34,286 nucleotides of DNA from an uncultured Duganella sp. (lineage in GTDB: Bacteria; Pseudomonadota; Gammaproteobacteria; Burkholderiales; Burkholderiaceae), in the NCBI GenBank assembly GCA_946482335.1, contig CAMLRG010000035.1, positions 1 through 34,286 of the forward strand, read 5' to 3'. Positions 8,692-15,395 of this stretch are shown here, one piece after another. The stretch's first letter is position 1, and every line of letters begins with the position of its first letter. The translations under genes were made by a program, and so were the position numbers. A model generated the notes under the pieces. The model had not been told where the DNA came from. It saw only the letters and a program-made list of their open reading frames with translations, and ran no database searches.

Positions 8692-9290
8692 CCGATCAGC
8701 AAGCCGGCGGCCAGCGTCAACATGATGGCGCCGGTCAGCCCTTCGATGCATTTCCACGCCAGCGGCCGTCCGAACACCCCGGCCAGCCGGGTGGCGCCGA
8801 AGCCCAGCGCGGTGAACCAGAGCAGGGAAGCGGTCATGGCCCCGGCGGAAAAGCCCAGGCGCTGGCCGTCCGGATAACTGCCGCCAACCGAGCCGAGCAG
8901 CACCACCGTATCGAGGTAAACGTGCGGGTTCAGCAGCGAGAGGGCGGCCACGCTGGCCAATGCCTGGCGGGCGTCCGGTACCGGTGCAGCGGCGTCGACC
9001 GACAGTGACTTCGGCGTCAGCATCGAACGCCAGCTGCGCAGTCCGTACCAAATCAGAAAGGCCGCGCCACCCCAGCGGGCGGCTCCCAGCAGCAGCGGCG
9101 AATCCTGGATCATCGCTCCAGCGCCCGCTACCCCGAGTGCAATCAACACTACGTCGATCACGATGCACGCCGCGACTGTCAGCGCCACATGCTGGCGTTT
9201 GATGCCCATCCGTAAAACGTGGGCATTCTGGGCGCCGATTGCCATGATCAGGCTCGCTCCGAGCCCCAAACCGTTCACATAACTCTGCAT
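8688..9290 (-). CDS. argO: LysE/ArgO-family basic amino acid exporter
   Basis: Inner-membrane exporter of arginine or lysine, 200 residues with about six hydrophobic helices. The N-terminal GLGLGASLIMAIGAQNAHVLRMGIKR is the typical LysE/ArgO first helix and loop, and NPHVYLDTVVLLGSVGG is the conserved central signature. AGGAG lies seven bases ahead of the ATG. It is divergent from an ArgP/LysG-type LysR regulator, the classical pairing in which the regulator activates the exporter when basic amino acids accumulate. Substrate choice between Arg and Lys cannot be settled from sequence. Its stop codon overlaps the amylase stop in convergent orientation. Confidence 0.92.
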   Translation of the reverse strand: MQSYVNGLGLGASLIMAIGAQNAHVLRMGIKRQHVALTVAACIVIDVVLIALGVAGAGAMIQDSPLLLGAARWGGAAFLIWYGLRSWRSMLTPKSLSVDAAAPVPDARQALASVAALSLLNPHVYLDTVVLLGSVGGSYPDGQRLGFSAGAMTASLLWFTALGFGATRLAGVFGRPLAWKCIEGLTGAIMLTLAAGLLIG

Positions 9291-9345
9291 TGCTGTCTCC
9301 TGTAGTGGAGTCGAAATTCTGCCCGGCTTGGCGAGCCGAATGAAG

Positions 9346-9364
9346 CTGAATTAATATGATTCAG
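9346..9364. promoter_or_regulatory. LysR-type operator between argO and argP
   Basis: CTGAAT and ATTCAG form a perfect 6-bp inverted repeat around the seven-base TAATATG, a T-N11-A type dyad expected for LysR regulators. It lies 33 bases upstream of argP and 56 bases upstream of argO, in a locally AT-rich region that should also contain both promoters. Confidence 0.6.
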
Positions 9365-9396
9365 TATTCTTAAATTTTGCTAAAGATTGGAGCGCG

Positions 9397-10287
9397 ATGA
9401 TTCCGGATGCACGACAGGGAGAGGCGTTGCTGGCGGTGATCGATTCCGGCAGTTTCGAGCAGGCGGCGACGGCCCTGCATTTGACGCCATCGGCCGTATC
9501 GCAGCGGGTCAGCGGGCTGGAAACTGCGGTTGGCGCGCCATTGCTGATCCGCAGCCGGCCGGTCCGGCTCACCAGCGCCGGCCAGCGCCTGGTGCAATAC
9601 CTGCGCCGCAGCCGCTTAATGGAACAGGAATTTCTTGCGGAATTGGCGGCCGATGAGGCAATGCCGCCGCGTATTCCTGTCGCTGTCAATAACGATACCC
9701 TCGGCACCTGGTTCCTGCCCGAATTGAGCGTTTTCCTTAATCGGGAAAACATTCTTCTCGAGATAATCCTGGACGACCAGGATCATACTTATTCGCTGTT
9801 CGAAAAGGGATTGGTATTGGCCGGCGTCTCCAGCGCGCCCGAACCCATGCGCGGCTGCCTTTCCCAGCATTTAGGCTTCATGCGCTACCGGCTATTGGCG
9901 AGCCCGGATTTCGTAGCGCGCTGGTTCCCCGATGGATATACGCGCGAGGCAGCCCGCAAGGCGCCGGTCATGTTTTTCGACCGGAAGGATTCCTTGCAGG
10001 AGATATTTATCGAGCGTGAACTTGGGCTGCCGCTGGGCGCTTATCCCATTCAATACGTACCGTCCAGCGACCCATTTGTTGAATCGATCAGGCTGGGAAT
10101 GGGATACGGCATGCTGCCGCGTCAGCAATATAAGGAATTGCTGGATTCTGGCGAGTTGGTCGATTTAGTTCCGGGCAAATTCCTGGATATCCATTTGTAT
10201 TGGCATTCCTGGCGCATCCAATCTCCCAAGCTGGAGATGCTCACGGAACAGGTCCTTGCGGCTGCTGGGCGTGCTCTGGACCGCTAG
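9397..10287 (+). CDS. argP: LysR-family regulator ArgP/LysG
   Basis: Transcriptional activator of 296 residues that senses basic amino acids. The N-terminal winged helix-turn-helix contains GSFEQAATALHLTPSAVSQRVSGLE, close to ArgP/IciA and LysG proteins, followed by RLTSAGQRLVQYL. The remainder is a periplasmic-binding-protein-like effector domain of normal length. A GGAG motif lies six bases before the ATG. Divergence from the exporter and the palindrome at 9346-9364 support direct regulation of that gene. A stable hairpin (CGCCAA-TAG-TTGGCG, 10308-10322) follows the stop but has no T-run. Confidence 0.93.
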   Translation: MIPDARQGEALLAVIDSGSFEQAATALHLTPSAVSQRVSGLETAVGAPLLIRSRPVRLTSAGQRLVQYLRRSRLMEQEFLAELAADEAMPPRIPVAVNNDTLGTWFLPELSVFLNRENILLEIILDDQDHTYSLFEKGLVLAGVSSAPEPMRGCLSQHLGFMRYRLLASPDFVARWFPDGYTREAARKAPVMFFDRKDSLQEIFIERELGLPLGAYPIQYVPSSDPFVESIRLGMGYGMLPRQQYKELLDSGELVDLVPGKFLDIHLYWHSWRIQSPKLEMLTEQVLAAAGRALDR

Positions 10288-10307
10288 GCTGGAATATGGC
10301 GCAATCA

Positions 10308-10322
10308 CGCCAATAGTTGGCG
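10308..10322. terminator. Hairpin after argP, no T-run
   Basis: CGCCAA and TTGGCG pair perfectly around TAG, 20 bases after the argP stop. The missing U-tract means it may be only a transcript-end stabiliser or a weak terminator. Confidence 0.35.
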
Positions 10323-10339
10323 CGTACGGCGTAAAAGAA

Positions 10340-10358
10340 AGCCCGCGCTAGGCGGGCT
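10340..10358 (-). terminator. Intrinsic terminator of asparaginase gene
   Basis: AGCCCGC/GCGGGCT forms a 7-bp stem. Read on the minus strand, the hairpin is followed by TTTCTTTT. It lies 17 bases beyond the asparaginase stop codon. Confidence 0.75.
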
Positions 10359-10375
10359 CGACGGGCAAGTTCGAA

Positions 10376-11443
10376 TTAATACGTATAGAACATGCGCTGC
10401 AATTCTTTGGTATTGCTGGTTTTGGTCATTCCCAGCATCAGCAGGATGCGCGCTTTCTGCGGGCTCAGCGTGTCGGATACGACGAAATCCAATTCATCGT
10501 CATTCGCTTCGCCATTGCGTGCGAGGATGCCATTACCGACGCGGCTGGAGCGGACGATAACCGTGCCATTCTTGCGCGCGGCAATCAGTTCAGGTTTTAC
10601 CTTGGCGGCCAGGCTGCCATCGCCAACGCCGGCATGGATAATACCTTTGGCACCGGCAGCAATAAATGCATTCAGCGCGACGGCATTCATATTCGCATAA
10701 CCGTAGACAATATCGACCTGGGGCAGCACATTCAGGTTGGAAATATCAAACTCGGTTTCGGCCGTATGCTTGCGGGTCGAAGCGCGGTAGAAATGAGCCT
10801 TCGGCCCTTGCACGTAGCCGAGCATGCCCAATTCCGGGGTTTTAAAGGAATCAGGAGTCGAAGTATTGGTTTTGGTGACATCGCGGGCGCTGTGGATTTG
10901 ATCGCCCAGGGCCAGCATCACGCCTTTGCCGATCGCGTCCTGCGAGCCGGCAACCAGTACCGCGTTATACAGGTTGATCGGGCCATCGGCGGACAAAGCC
11001 GTCGATGGGCGCATCGCACCAACCAGGACGACCGGCTTGCGGGACTTGACCACCAGGTTCAGGAAATAGCCGGTTTCCTCCATGGTGTCGGTGCCGTGGG
11101 TGATCACGATGCCGTCCACGTTAGGCTGGGCCAGCAGGGCGTTGACGCGCTTGCCCAAAGTCAGCCAATGCTCGTTGGTCATGCTTTCGGAAGCGATCTG
11201 GAACACTTGCTCGCCTTTGACGTTTGCAATCTTGGACAGCTCAGGCACTGCGTTTATCAATTGTTGGACGCCGACCGTCGCAGCGGTATAGCCGACGGTT
11301 GTGGTGGACGTTGCGCCAGTGCCGGCAATGGTGCCGCCGGTGGCAAGAATCATGATGTTTGGCAGCTTCTCCGCGTGCGCGCTGAATGCAATCAAGACTG
11401 CAAACAGCGTAAAAATGAAGTGCTTGGCTATGTTGCGTTGCAT
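10376..11443 (-). CDS. ansB: Type II L-asparaginase, periplasmic
   Basis: Hydrolyses asparagine to aspartate and ammonia. The 355-residue precursor has a signal peptide (HFIFTLFAVLIAF, cleavage likely after SAHA), then the asparaginase signatures MILATGGTIAG with nucleophile Thr38 and ITHGTDTMEETGYF. VGAMRPSTALSADGP and RDVTKTNT, with the conserved lysine, complete the active site. The C-terminus ends in a single Tyr after LQRMFYTY, as is common for E. coli-type enzymes. AGGAG five bases before ATG 11443 sets the start; an upstream in-frame extension to 11533 overlaps the divergent DUF3305 gene and would hide the signal peptide. It is monocistronic, with its own terminator. Confidence 0.95.
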   Translation of the reverse strand: MQRNIAKHFIFTLFAVLIAFSAHAEKLPNIMILATGGTIAGTGATSTTTVGYTAATVGVQQLINAVPELSKIANVKGEQVFQIASESMTNEHWLTLGKRVNALLAQPNVDGIVITHGTDTMEETGYFLNLVVKSRKPVVLVGAMRPSTALSADGPINLYNAVLVAGSQDAIGKGVMLALGDQIHSARDVTKTNTSTPDSFKTPELGMLGYVQGPKAHFYRASTRKHTAETEFDISNLNVLPQVDIVYGYANMNAVALNAFIAAGAKGIIHAGVGDGSLAAKVKPELIAARKNGTVIVRSSRVGNGILARNGEANDDELDFVVSDTLSPQKARILLMLGMTKTSNTKELQRMFYTY

Positions 11444-11526
11444 AAGTTCTCCTGTGCTTAGTTTTAAGAATGTTGCGCATGTTACTAGATTTGGTGCAGT
11501 ATGGCTGTACTTCCTAAGCAAGGACA

Positions 11527-12039
11527 ATGCCAATGGAAACGGACGAACTACGTCTCGCTGTCGTCATGCAGCGCAAGCCATTGAAAAGCACTTGGCAGCC
11601 ATTCCAGTGGTTGCCGGCTGAGGTCGTGTTGTCGCCCTTACCTGCGGGCGCGCCGCGCCGTTTGCGGGATGATACTTCCGAGACCTTGTGGCTTTATCCC
11701 GGCTTGTCGATGCGCTTGTATTCCGACGAGGCGGAAGGCTACTTCCTGAATCTCGACTCCGGTGCGCCGTGTTGGTTCATCATGTGGCGCATGGAAGGCG
11801 AACTGGCGGTGCCGCTGACGGTCACCCTGTCGTATAACGAGGCTGCGCGGCTGATGGATGGGGGAGAGCAGGTGGACACCTTGCCCCTACCCGCAGCCGT
11901 GGTGGAGCGCCTTGGCGCATTCGTGGCGGAGTACTATCGGCCGCAGCCGAAAGGCAAGCGCCGCCGGCCATCGTTCGAAGGTGGCGCGGCGGTCGAACAA
12001 ATGGCGCTTGCGGAGGGGACGGGGCGTCATGGCCGCTGA
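11527..12039 (+). CDS. DUF3305 protein of formate dehydrogenase operon
   Basis: A 170-residue soluble protein with no signal or membrane segment, rich in Trp and Pro in its first half (STWQPFQWLPAEV). I recognise it as DUF3305 from sequence character and from position: in Burkholderiales this family opens formate dehydrogenase operons and is followed by DUF3306, exactly as here. Function is unknown; an accessory role in assembly is the usual guess. AAGGAC just before the ATG may serve as ribosome site; a second in-frame ATG lies two codons later. It overlaps the next gene by 11 bases, so translation is probably coupled. Confidence 0.8.
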   Translation: MPMETDELRLAVVMQRKPLKSTWQPFQWLPAEVVLSPLPAGAPRRLRDDTSETLWLYPGLSMRLYSDEAEGYFLNLDSGAPCWFIMWRMEGELAVPLTVTLSYNEAARLMDGGEQVDTLPLPAAVVERLGAFVAEYYRPQPKGKRRRPSFEGGAAVEQMALAEGTGRHGR

Positions 12040-12472
12040 GACCTTTTTTGCCCGCTGGTCCCGCGTCAAAGCCGAAGCGCGCATCTTGCCCGAGGTACCG
12101 CCGCCGGCCGATCCCGCCATGCCGCTTGCGGACCAGCAGCCCGACGCCGCCAGCCCGGCGGATGCGGCGGACCTGGCGCCAATGCCGGCGGCGCCCACGC
12201 TTGAACAGGTTGAACAACTGACGGGGGATTCGGACTTCACGCCCTTCGTCGCGCGCGGCGTGGACGAAACCGTCCGTCGCGCGGCGCTGAAAAAACTGTT
12301 CGCCGACCCGCGCTTCAACGTGATGGACGGCCTCGACACCTACATCGACGATTACAACAAATTCGAACCCCTGACGCCGCTGATGGTGGCAGCCCTCAAC
12401 CACGCCAAGGACTTGATTGCGCGCGAATTCGCGGCGGAAGAAGACGATGAGCCAAAAGACGAGGATCTGTAA
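12029..12472 (+). CDS. DUF3306 protein of formate dehydrogenase operon
   Basis: A 147-residue acidic protein. It opens with FFARWSRVKAEA, a DUF3306-type N-terminus, passes through an Ala/Pro-rich linker and has a conserved-looking block around residues 60-135 (DFTPFVARGVDE, ALKKLFADPRFNVMDGLDTYIDDY). The end is strongly acidic. It has no signal peptide. Its start follows GGAGGGGACGGGGCGTC; upstream in-frame codons only overlap DUF3305. Function is unknown, with a role in formate dehydrogenase maturation inferred from the operon. It overlaps the following Fe-S gene by 26 bases. Confidence 0.8.
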   Translation: MAAETFFARWSRVKAEARILPEVPPPADPAMPLADQQPDAASPADAADLAPMPAAPTLEQVEQLTGDSDFTPFVARGVDETVRRAALKKLFADPRFNVMDGLDTYIDDYNKFEPLTPLMVAALNHAKDLIAREFAAEEDDEPKDEDL

Positions 12473-14561
12473 CTGCAATAATTCCATGCCGCTGGACGGC
12501 GCTGCCATCGGCAAAGCATTGGGTGAAGACGCGCTGCCGGTCGCCAGCCAGTTATGCCGCCGCGAAGTGGGCCAATACCTGCAAGCCCTGGAAGGTGCCG
12601 GGCGCATCGTTGTGGGCTGCACTCAGGAAGAACCCTTGTTCCGCGAGCTGGCGGAAATGAAGCCCGCTGTGGCGCCGCTGCGCTTCGTGAACCTGCGCGA
12701 GACCGGCGGCTGGAGTGAAGAGGCCCGCCAGGCGACGCCAAAAATGGCAGCCTTGCTGGCCGCTGCGCGCCTGCCTGATCCGGAACCTGTGCCGGAAGTG
12801 GAGTACCGGTCCGAAGGCCGCGTGCTGGTGACGGGACCGGCGCGCCGGGTGCAGGCATGGGCACGCAAGCTGGAGCGGCAGCTCGAGGTGAGTGTCCTGC
12901 TCACCGATGGCGACGATGCCGCGTTGTCGGGCCATGCCTGGCCCACGTTCAGCGGCAGCCTTCCGCGCGTACAAGGCTGGCTGGGCGCTTTCAAGGTCGG
13001 CTGGCAGCAATCGAATCCCATCGACCTTGAACTCTGCACGCGCTGCAATGCCTGTGTGAAGGCTTGTCCGGAAGGGGCGATCAGCCTGGCGTACCAGGTT
13101 GACCTCGATGCTTGTCATACGCACCGCGATTGCGTCGCCGCTTGCGGCGCGGTGGCGGCGATCGACTTCGATCGCGTGGAGCGGGACCGCAGTGGCGAGT
13201 TCGACCTGGTGTTCGACCTGCACGACACGCCTTTGCTGCGGGCGCACCAGCTGCCGCAAGGCTATTTCGCGCCGGGGCCGGATGAAGCCGCGGCAGCGCT
13301 GGCGGCGCTGCAAATGCTGGAACTGGTGGGAACGTTCAGCAAGCCGCGCTTTTTCCAATACAAGGAAAGCATTTGCGCGCATAGCCGCAACAGGCAGCCG
13401 GGGTGCCATGCCTGTATCGATATCTGCTCGGCGGAGGCGATTTCCAGCGCCGGGGACCATATCAAGGTGTCGCCGCAATTGTGCGCGGGTTGCGGCGCGT
13501 GCACCACGGTATGTCCGTCGGGGGCGCTGATTTATGCCTGGCCGCGTGCGCCCGACCTCGGCGAACGTATTCGCACCATGCTGGCGGCATATCGGCAAGC
13601 TGGCGGCCGGCGTGCCGCCGTGCTCCTGCACAGCGAGGAGGGCGGTGGTGCGATGGTGCGCGAGCTGGGCCAACTGGCTGCGGCCGGTGCGGCGTGCGGC
13701 GTACCGGCGCGTGTGCTGCCGGTGGAGGTGCACCATGTGGCATCGGTCGGAATGGACCTGTGGTTTGCCGCAGTGGCGTATGGTGCGGCCGATGTGGCTG
13801 TGCTGGCGACTGGCGCGGAGGCACCGCAATATCTCGATGCGCTGTCGGAGCAGATGGCGGTCGCTCAGGCGATCATCGATGGGCTGGGCTATGACGGCAT
13901 CCGGCTCCAGCTGCTGCACGCCCGCGATGCGGCGGAGCTGGACCGCGAGCTGCAACGCTTTGCAGCCCGCCCCAGCACTGGTGAAGCGCACGACAGCGTG
14001 GGGAATGCGGTGCCGGCGGCCGCGTTCCACGTCGCGGCGGCAAAGCGACAAACCCTGGATTTCGCCATCACGCATCTGGCGCGCCACGCACCGGCGCCGC
14101 AGGATACGATCGCGCTTCCGGCGGGCGCACCGTTCGGGGCAGTCAATATCGCAGCCGATAAATGCACGCTCTGCATGGCCTGCGTTGGCGCGTGCCCGGA
14201 GTCGGCTTTGTCGGATAATCCGCAAGCGCCGCAGCTGCGCTTTACCGAATCGAACTGCGTGCAATGCGGCTTGTGCGTGCAGACTTGTCCCGAGCAGGCA
14301 CTCACGCTGGTGCCGCGCCTGGCGCTGGGGGCCTCCGCCAAAGCGCCGCGCGTGTTGAACGAAGCGCAGCCCTACCACTGCATCAAATGCGGCAAGCCTT
14401 TCGGCACGTTGCGGATGGTGGAGAACATGCTTGGCAAGCTGGCCGGGCATGGCGCCTTTGCCGGCAACCTTGACCGCCTCCGCATGTGCCAGGACTGCCG
14501 CGTTATCGATATGATGCAGCCCGAAAAGGAAGTCTCCATTTTTGAGGTAAAACGCCAATGA
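12447..14561 (+). CDS. Multi-cluster 4Fe-4S ferredoxin-like protein
   Basis: A 704-residue cytoplasmic Fe-S protein. Ferredoxin motifs lie at about 197-207 (CTRCNACVKACP), in the middle (CAGCGACTTVCP) and in a C-terminal pair (CTLCMACVGACP, CVQCGLCVQTCP). Looser Cys groups lie at 223-233 and before the middle motif (CHACIDIC), and a terminal CIKCGKPFGT...CQDC resembles a zinc or rubredoxin-like knuckle. This gives capacity for four or more clusters. The arrangement is typical of the ferredoxin gene between DUF3306 and torD in betaproteobacterial formate dehydrogenase operons. It may move electrons for cofactor insertion or from formate oxidation; neither is shown. ATG 12447 is chosen for the GGAAGAAGACG before it. 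It overlaps torD by ATGA. Confidence 0.88.
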   Translation: MSQKTRICNCNNSMPLDGAAIGKALGEDALPVASQLCRREVGQYLQALEGAGRIVVGCTQEEPLFRELAEMKPAVAPLRFVNLRETGGWSEEARQATPKMAALLAAARLPDPEPVPEVEYRSEGRVLVTGPARRVQAWARKLERQLEVSVLLTDGDDAALSGHAWPTFSGSLPRVQGWLGAFKVGWQQSNPIDLELCTRCNACVKACPEGAISLAYQVDLDACHTHRDCVAACGAVAAIDFDRVERDRSGEFDLVFDLHDTPLLRAHQLPQGYFAPGPDEAAAALAALQMLELVGTFSKPRFFQYKESICAHSRNRQPGCHACIDICSAEAISSAGDHIKVSPQLCAGCGACTTVCPSGALIYAWPRAPDLGERIRTMLAAYRQAGGRRAAVLLHSEEGGGAMVRELGQLAAAGAACGVPARVLPVEVHHVASVGMDLWFAAVAYGAADVAVLATGAEAPQYLDALSEQMAVAQAIIDGLGYDGIRLQLLHARDAAELDRELQRFAARPSTGEAHDSVGNAVPAAAFHVAAAKRQTLDFAITHLARHAPAPQDTIALPAGAPFGAVNIAADKCTLCMACVGACPESALSDNPQAPQLRFTESNCVQCGLCVQTCPEQALTLVPRLALGASAKAPRVLNEAQPYHCIKCGKPFGTLRMVENMLGKLAGHGAFAGNLDRLRMCQDCRVIDMMQPEKEVSIFEVKRQ

Positions 14562-15124
14562 CCGAAGACGAAGAATATGCGCGTTCCGAACTGTACGGCG
14601 TATTGTCCATGCTGTTCTACGGACCGCCATCGCAGGCCGTGCTGGACTTGATCGAAGGTGCTGCAATCGAAGGGGAGGGCGTACTGGCCGATGCCTGGCG
14701 CGCCCTGCAATCGGTCAGCAGCCAGACCAGCGCCGAGTCCGCGCGGGAAGAATACGAAGCGTTGTTCATCGGTGTCGGCAAACCCGACGTCATGCTGTAC
14801 GGCTCTTACTACCTGTCCGGCTTCCTGATGGAGAAGCCGCTGGCCGCACTGCGCAGCGACCTGGCCCGGCTTGGGCTGGAGCGCTCCGAACACCTGTCGG
14901 AAAGCGAAGACCATTTCGCAGCACTGTGCGATGCGATGCGCCTGCTGCATGGCAACATTGCAACACAACAGGAATTTTTTTCGCAGCATATCCAGCCCTG
15001 GGCGCGCCAATTGTTCGACGCGATCGATGCCCATCCCTCTGCAAAGTACTACCGCGCGGTGGGCGGCCTGGCGCGCAGCTTCGTCGACGTGGAAACCCAG
15101 GCTTTCGATATGATTGGCAGTTGA
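14558..15124 (+). CDS. TorD-family molybdoenzyme chaperone
   Basis: A 188-residue all-helical cytoplasmic protein. The N-terminus (ARSELYGVLSMLFYGPPS) and the later YEALFIGVGKP and GSYYLSGFLMEKPLAALRSDLARLGL segments are TorD/DmsD-like. These chaperones hold a Tat-exported molybdoenzyme until its cofactor is inserted. The target here is most likely FdhA, encoded two genes downstream with a Tat signal. Translation is coupled to the Fe-S protein gene through ATGA. A 63-base gap follows, with its own ribosome site for the next gene. Confidence 0.9.
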   Translation: MTEDEEYARSELYGVLSMLFYGPPSQAVLDLIEGAAIEGEGVLADAWRALQSVSSQTSAESAREEYEALFIGVGKPDVMLYGSYYLSGFLMEKPLAALRSDLARLGLERSEHLSESEDHFAALCDAMRLLHGNIATQQEFFSQHIQPWARQLFDAIDAHPSAKYYRAVGGLARSFVDVETQAFDMIGS

Positions 15125-15187
15125 TGCATTGTTGAATTGTTTGTGCTAGTGTTAAAAGACTAACTGTTGTTGGCAAGGGAGACCAAG

Positions 15188-15382
15188 ATGTCAACGCAAT
15201 CCAAAGCTGGAAGACGGTCCTTTTTCACCGGCATCGGCGCTCTGGCCGCCGCCGGTATCGCGGCGAAGATGGCCAGCAGCCCTCCCGACACCGCACCAAC
15301 GCCGCAATCCGAGCCGCCTCCCGGCACCGGATACCGCCTCACCGAACATATCCAGAAGTACTACCGCACCACCAAGATCTGA
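15188..15382 (+). CDS. Formate dehydrogenase region Tat-signal small protein
   Basis: A 64-residue protein beginning with a Tat-like signal (GRRSFFTGIGALAAAGIAAKMA), followed by a proline-rich stretch and the end LTEHIQKYYRTTKI. It matches the small formate-dehydrogenase-region Tat-target family found directly ahead of fdhA. The Y-x-L-T-x-H-I-x-K-Y-Y-x-T end is the characteristic feature. Function is unknown; it may be exported with FdhA. AGGGAG precedes ATG 15188, so the alternative start seven codons upstream is not used. Confidence 0.88.
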   Translation: MSTQSKAGRRSFFTGIGALAAAGIAAKMASSPPDTAPTPQSEPPPGTGYRLTEHIQKYYRTTKI

Positions 15383-15395
15383 GTGGAGGTAAATC

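Noticed and set aside
12552..14666. 704-residue open frame antisense to the Fe-S protein gene
   Set aside because: The Arg/His/Ala-rich shadow translation lacks motifs, while the sense strand has clear ferredoxin motifs.
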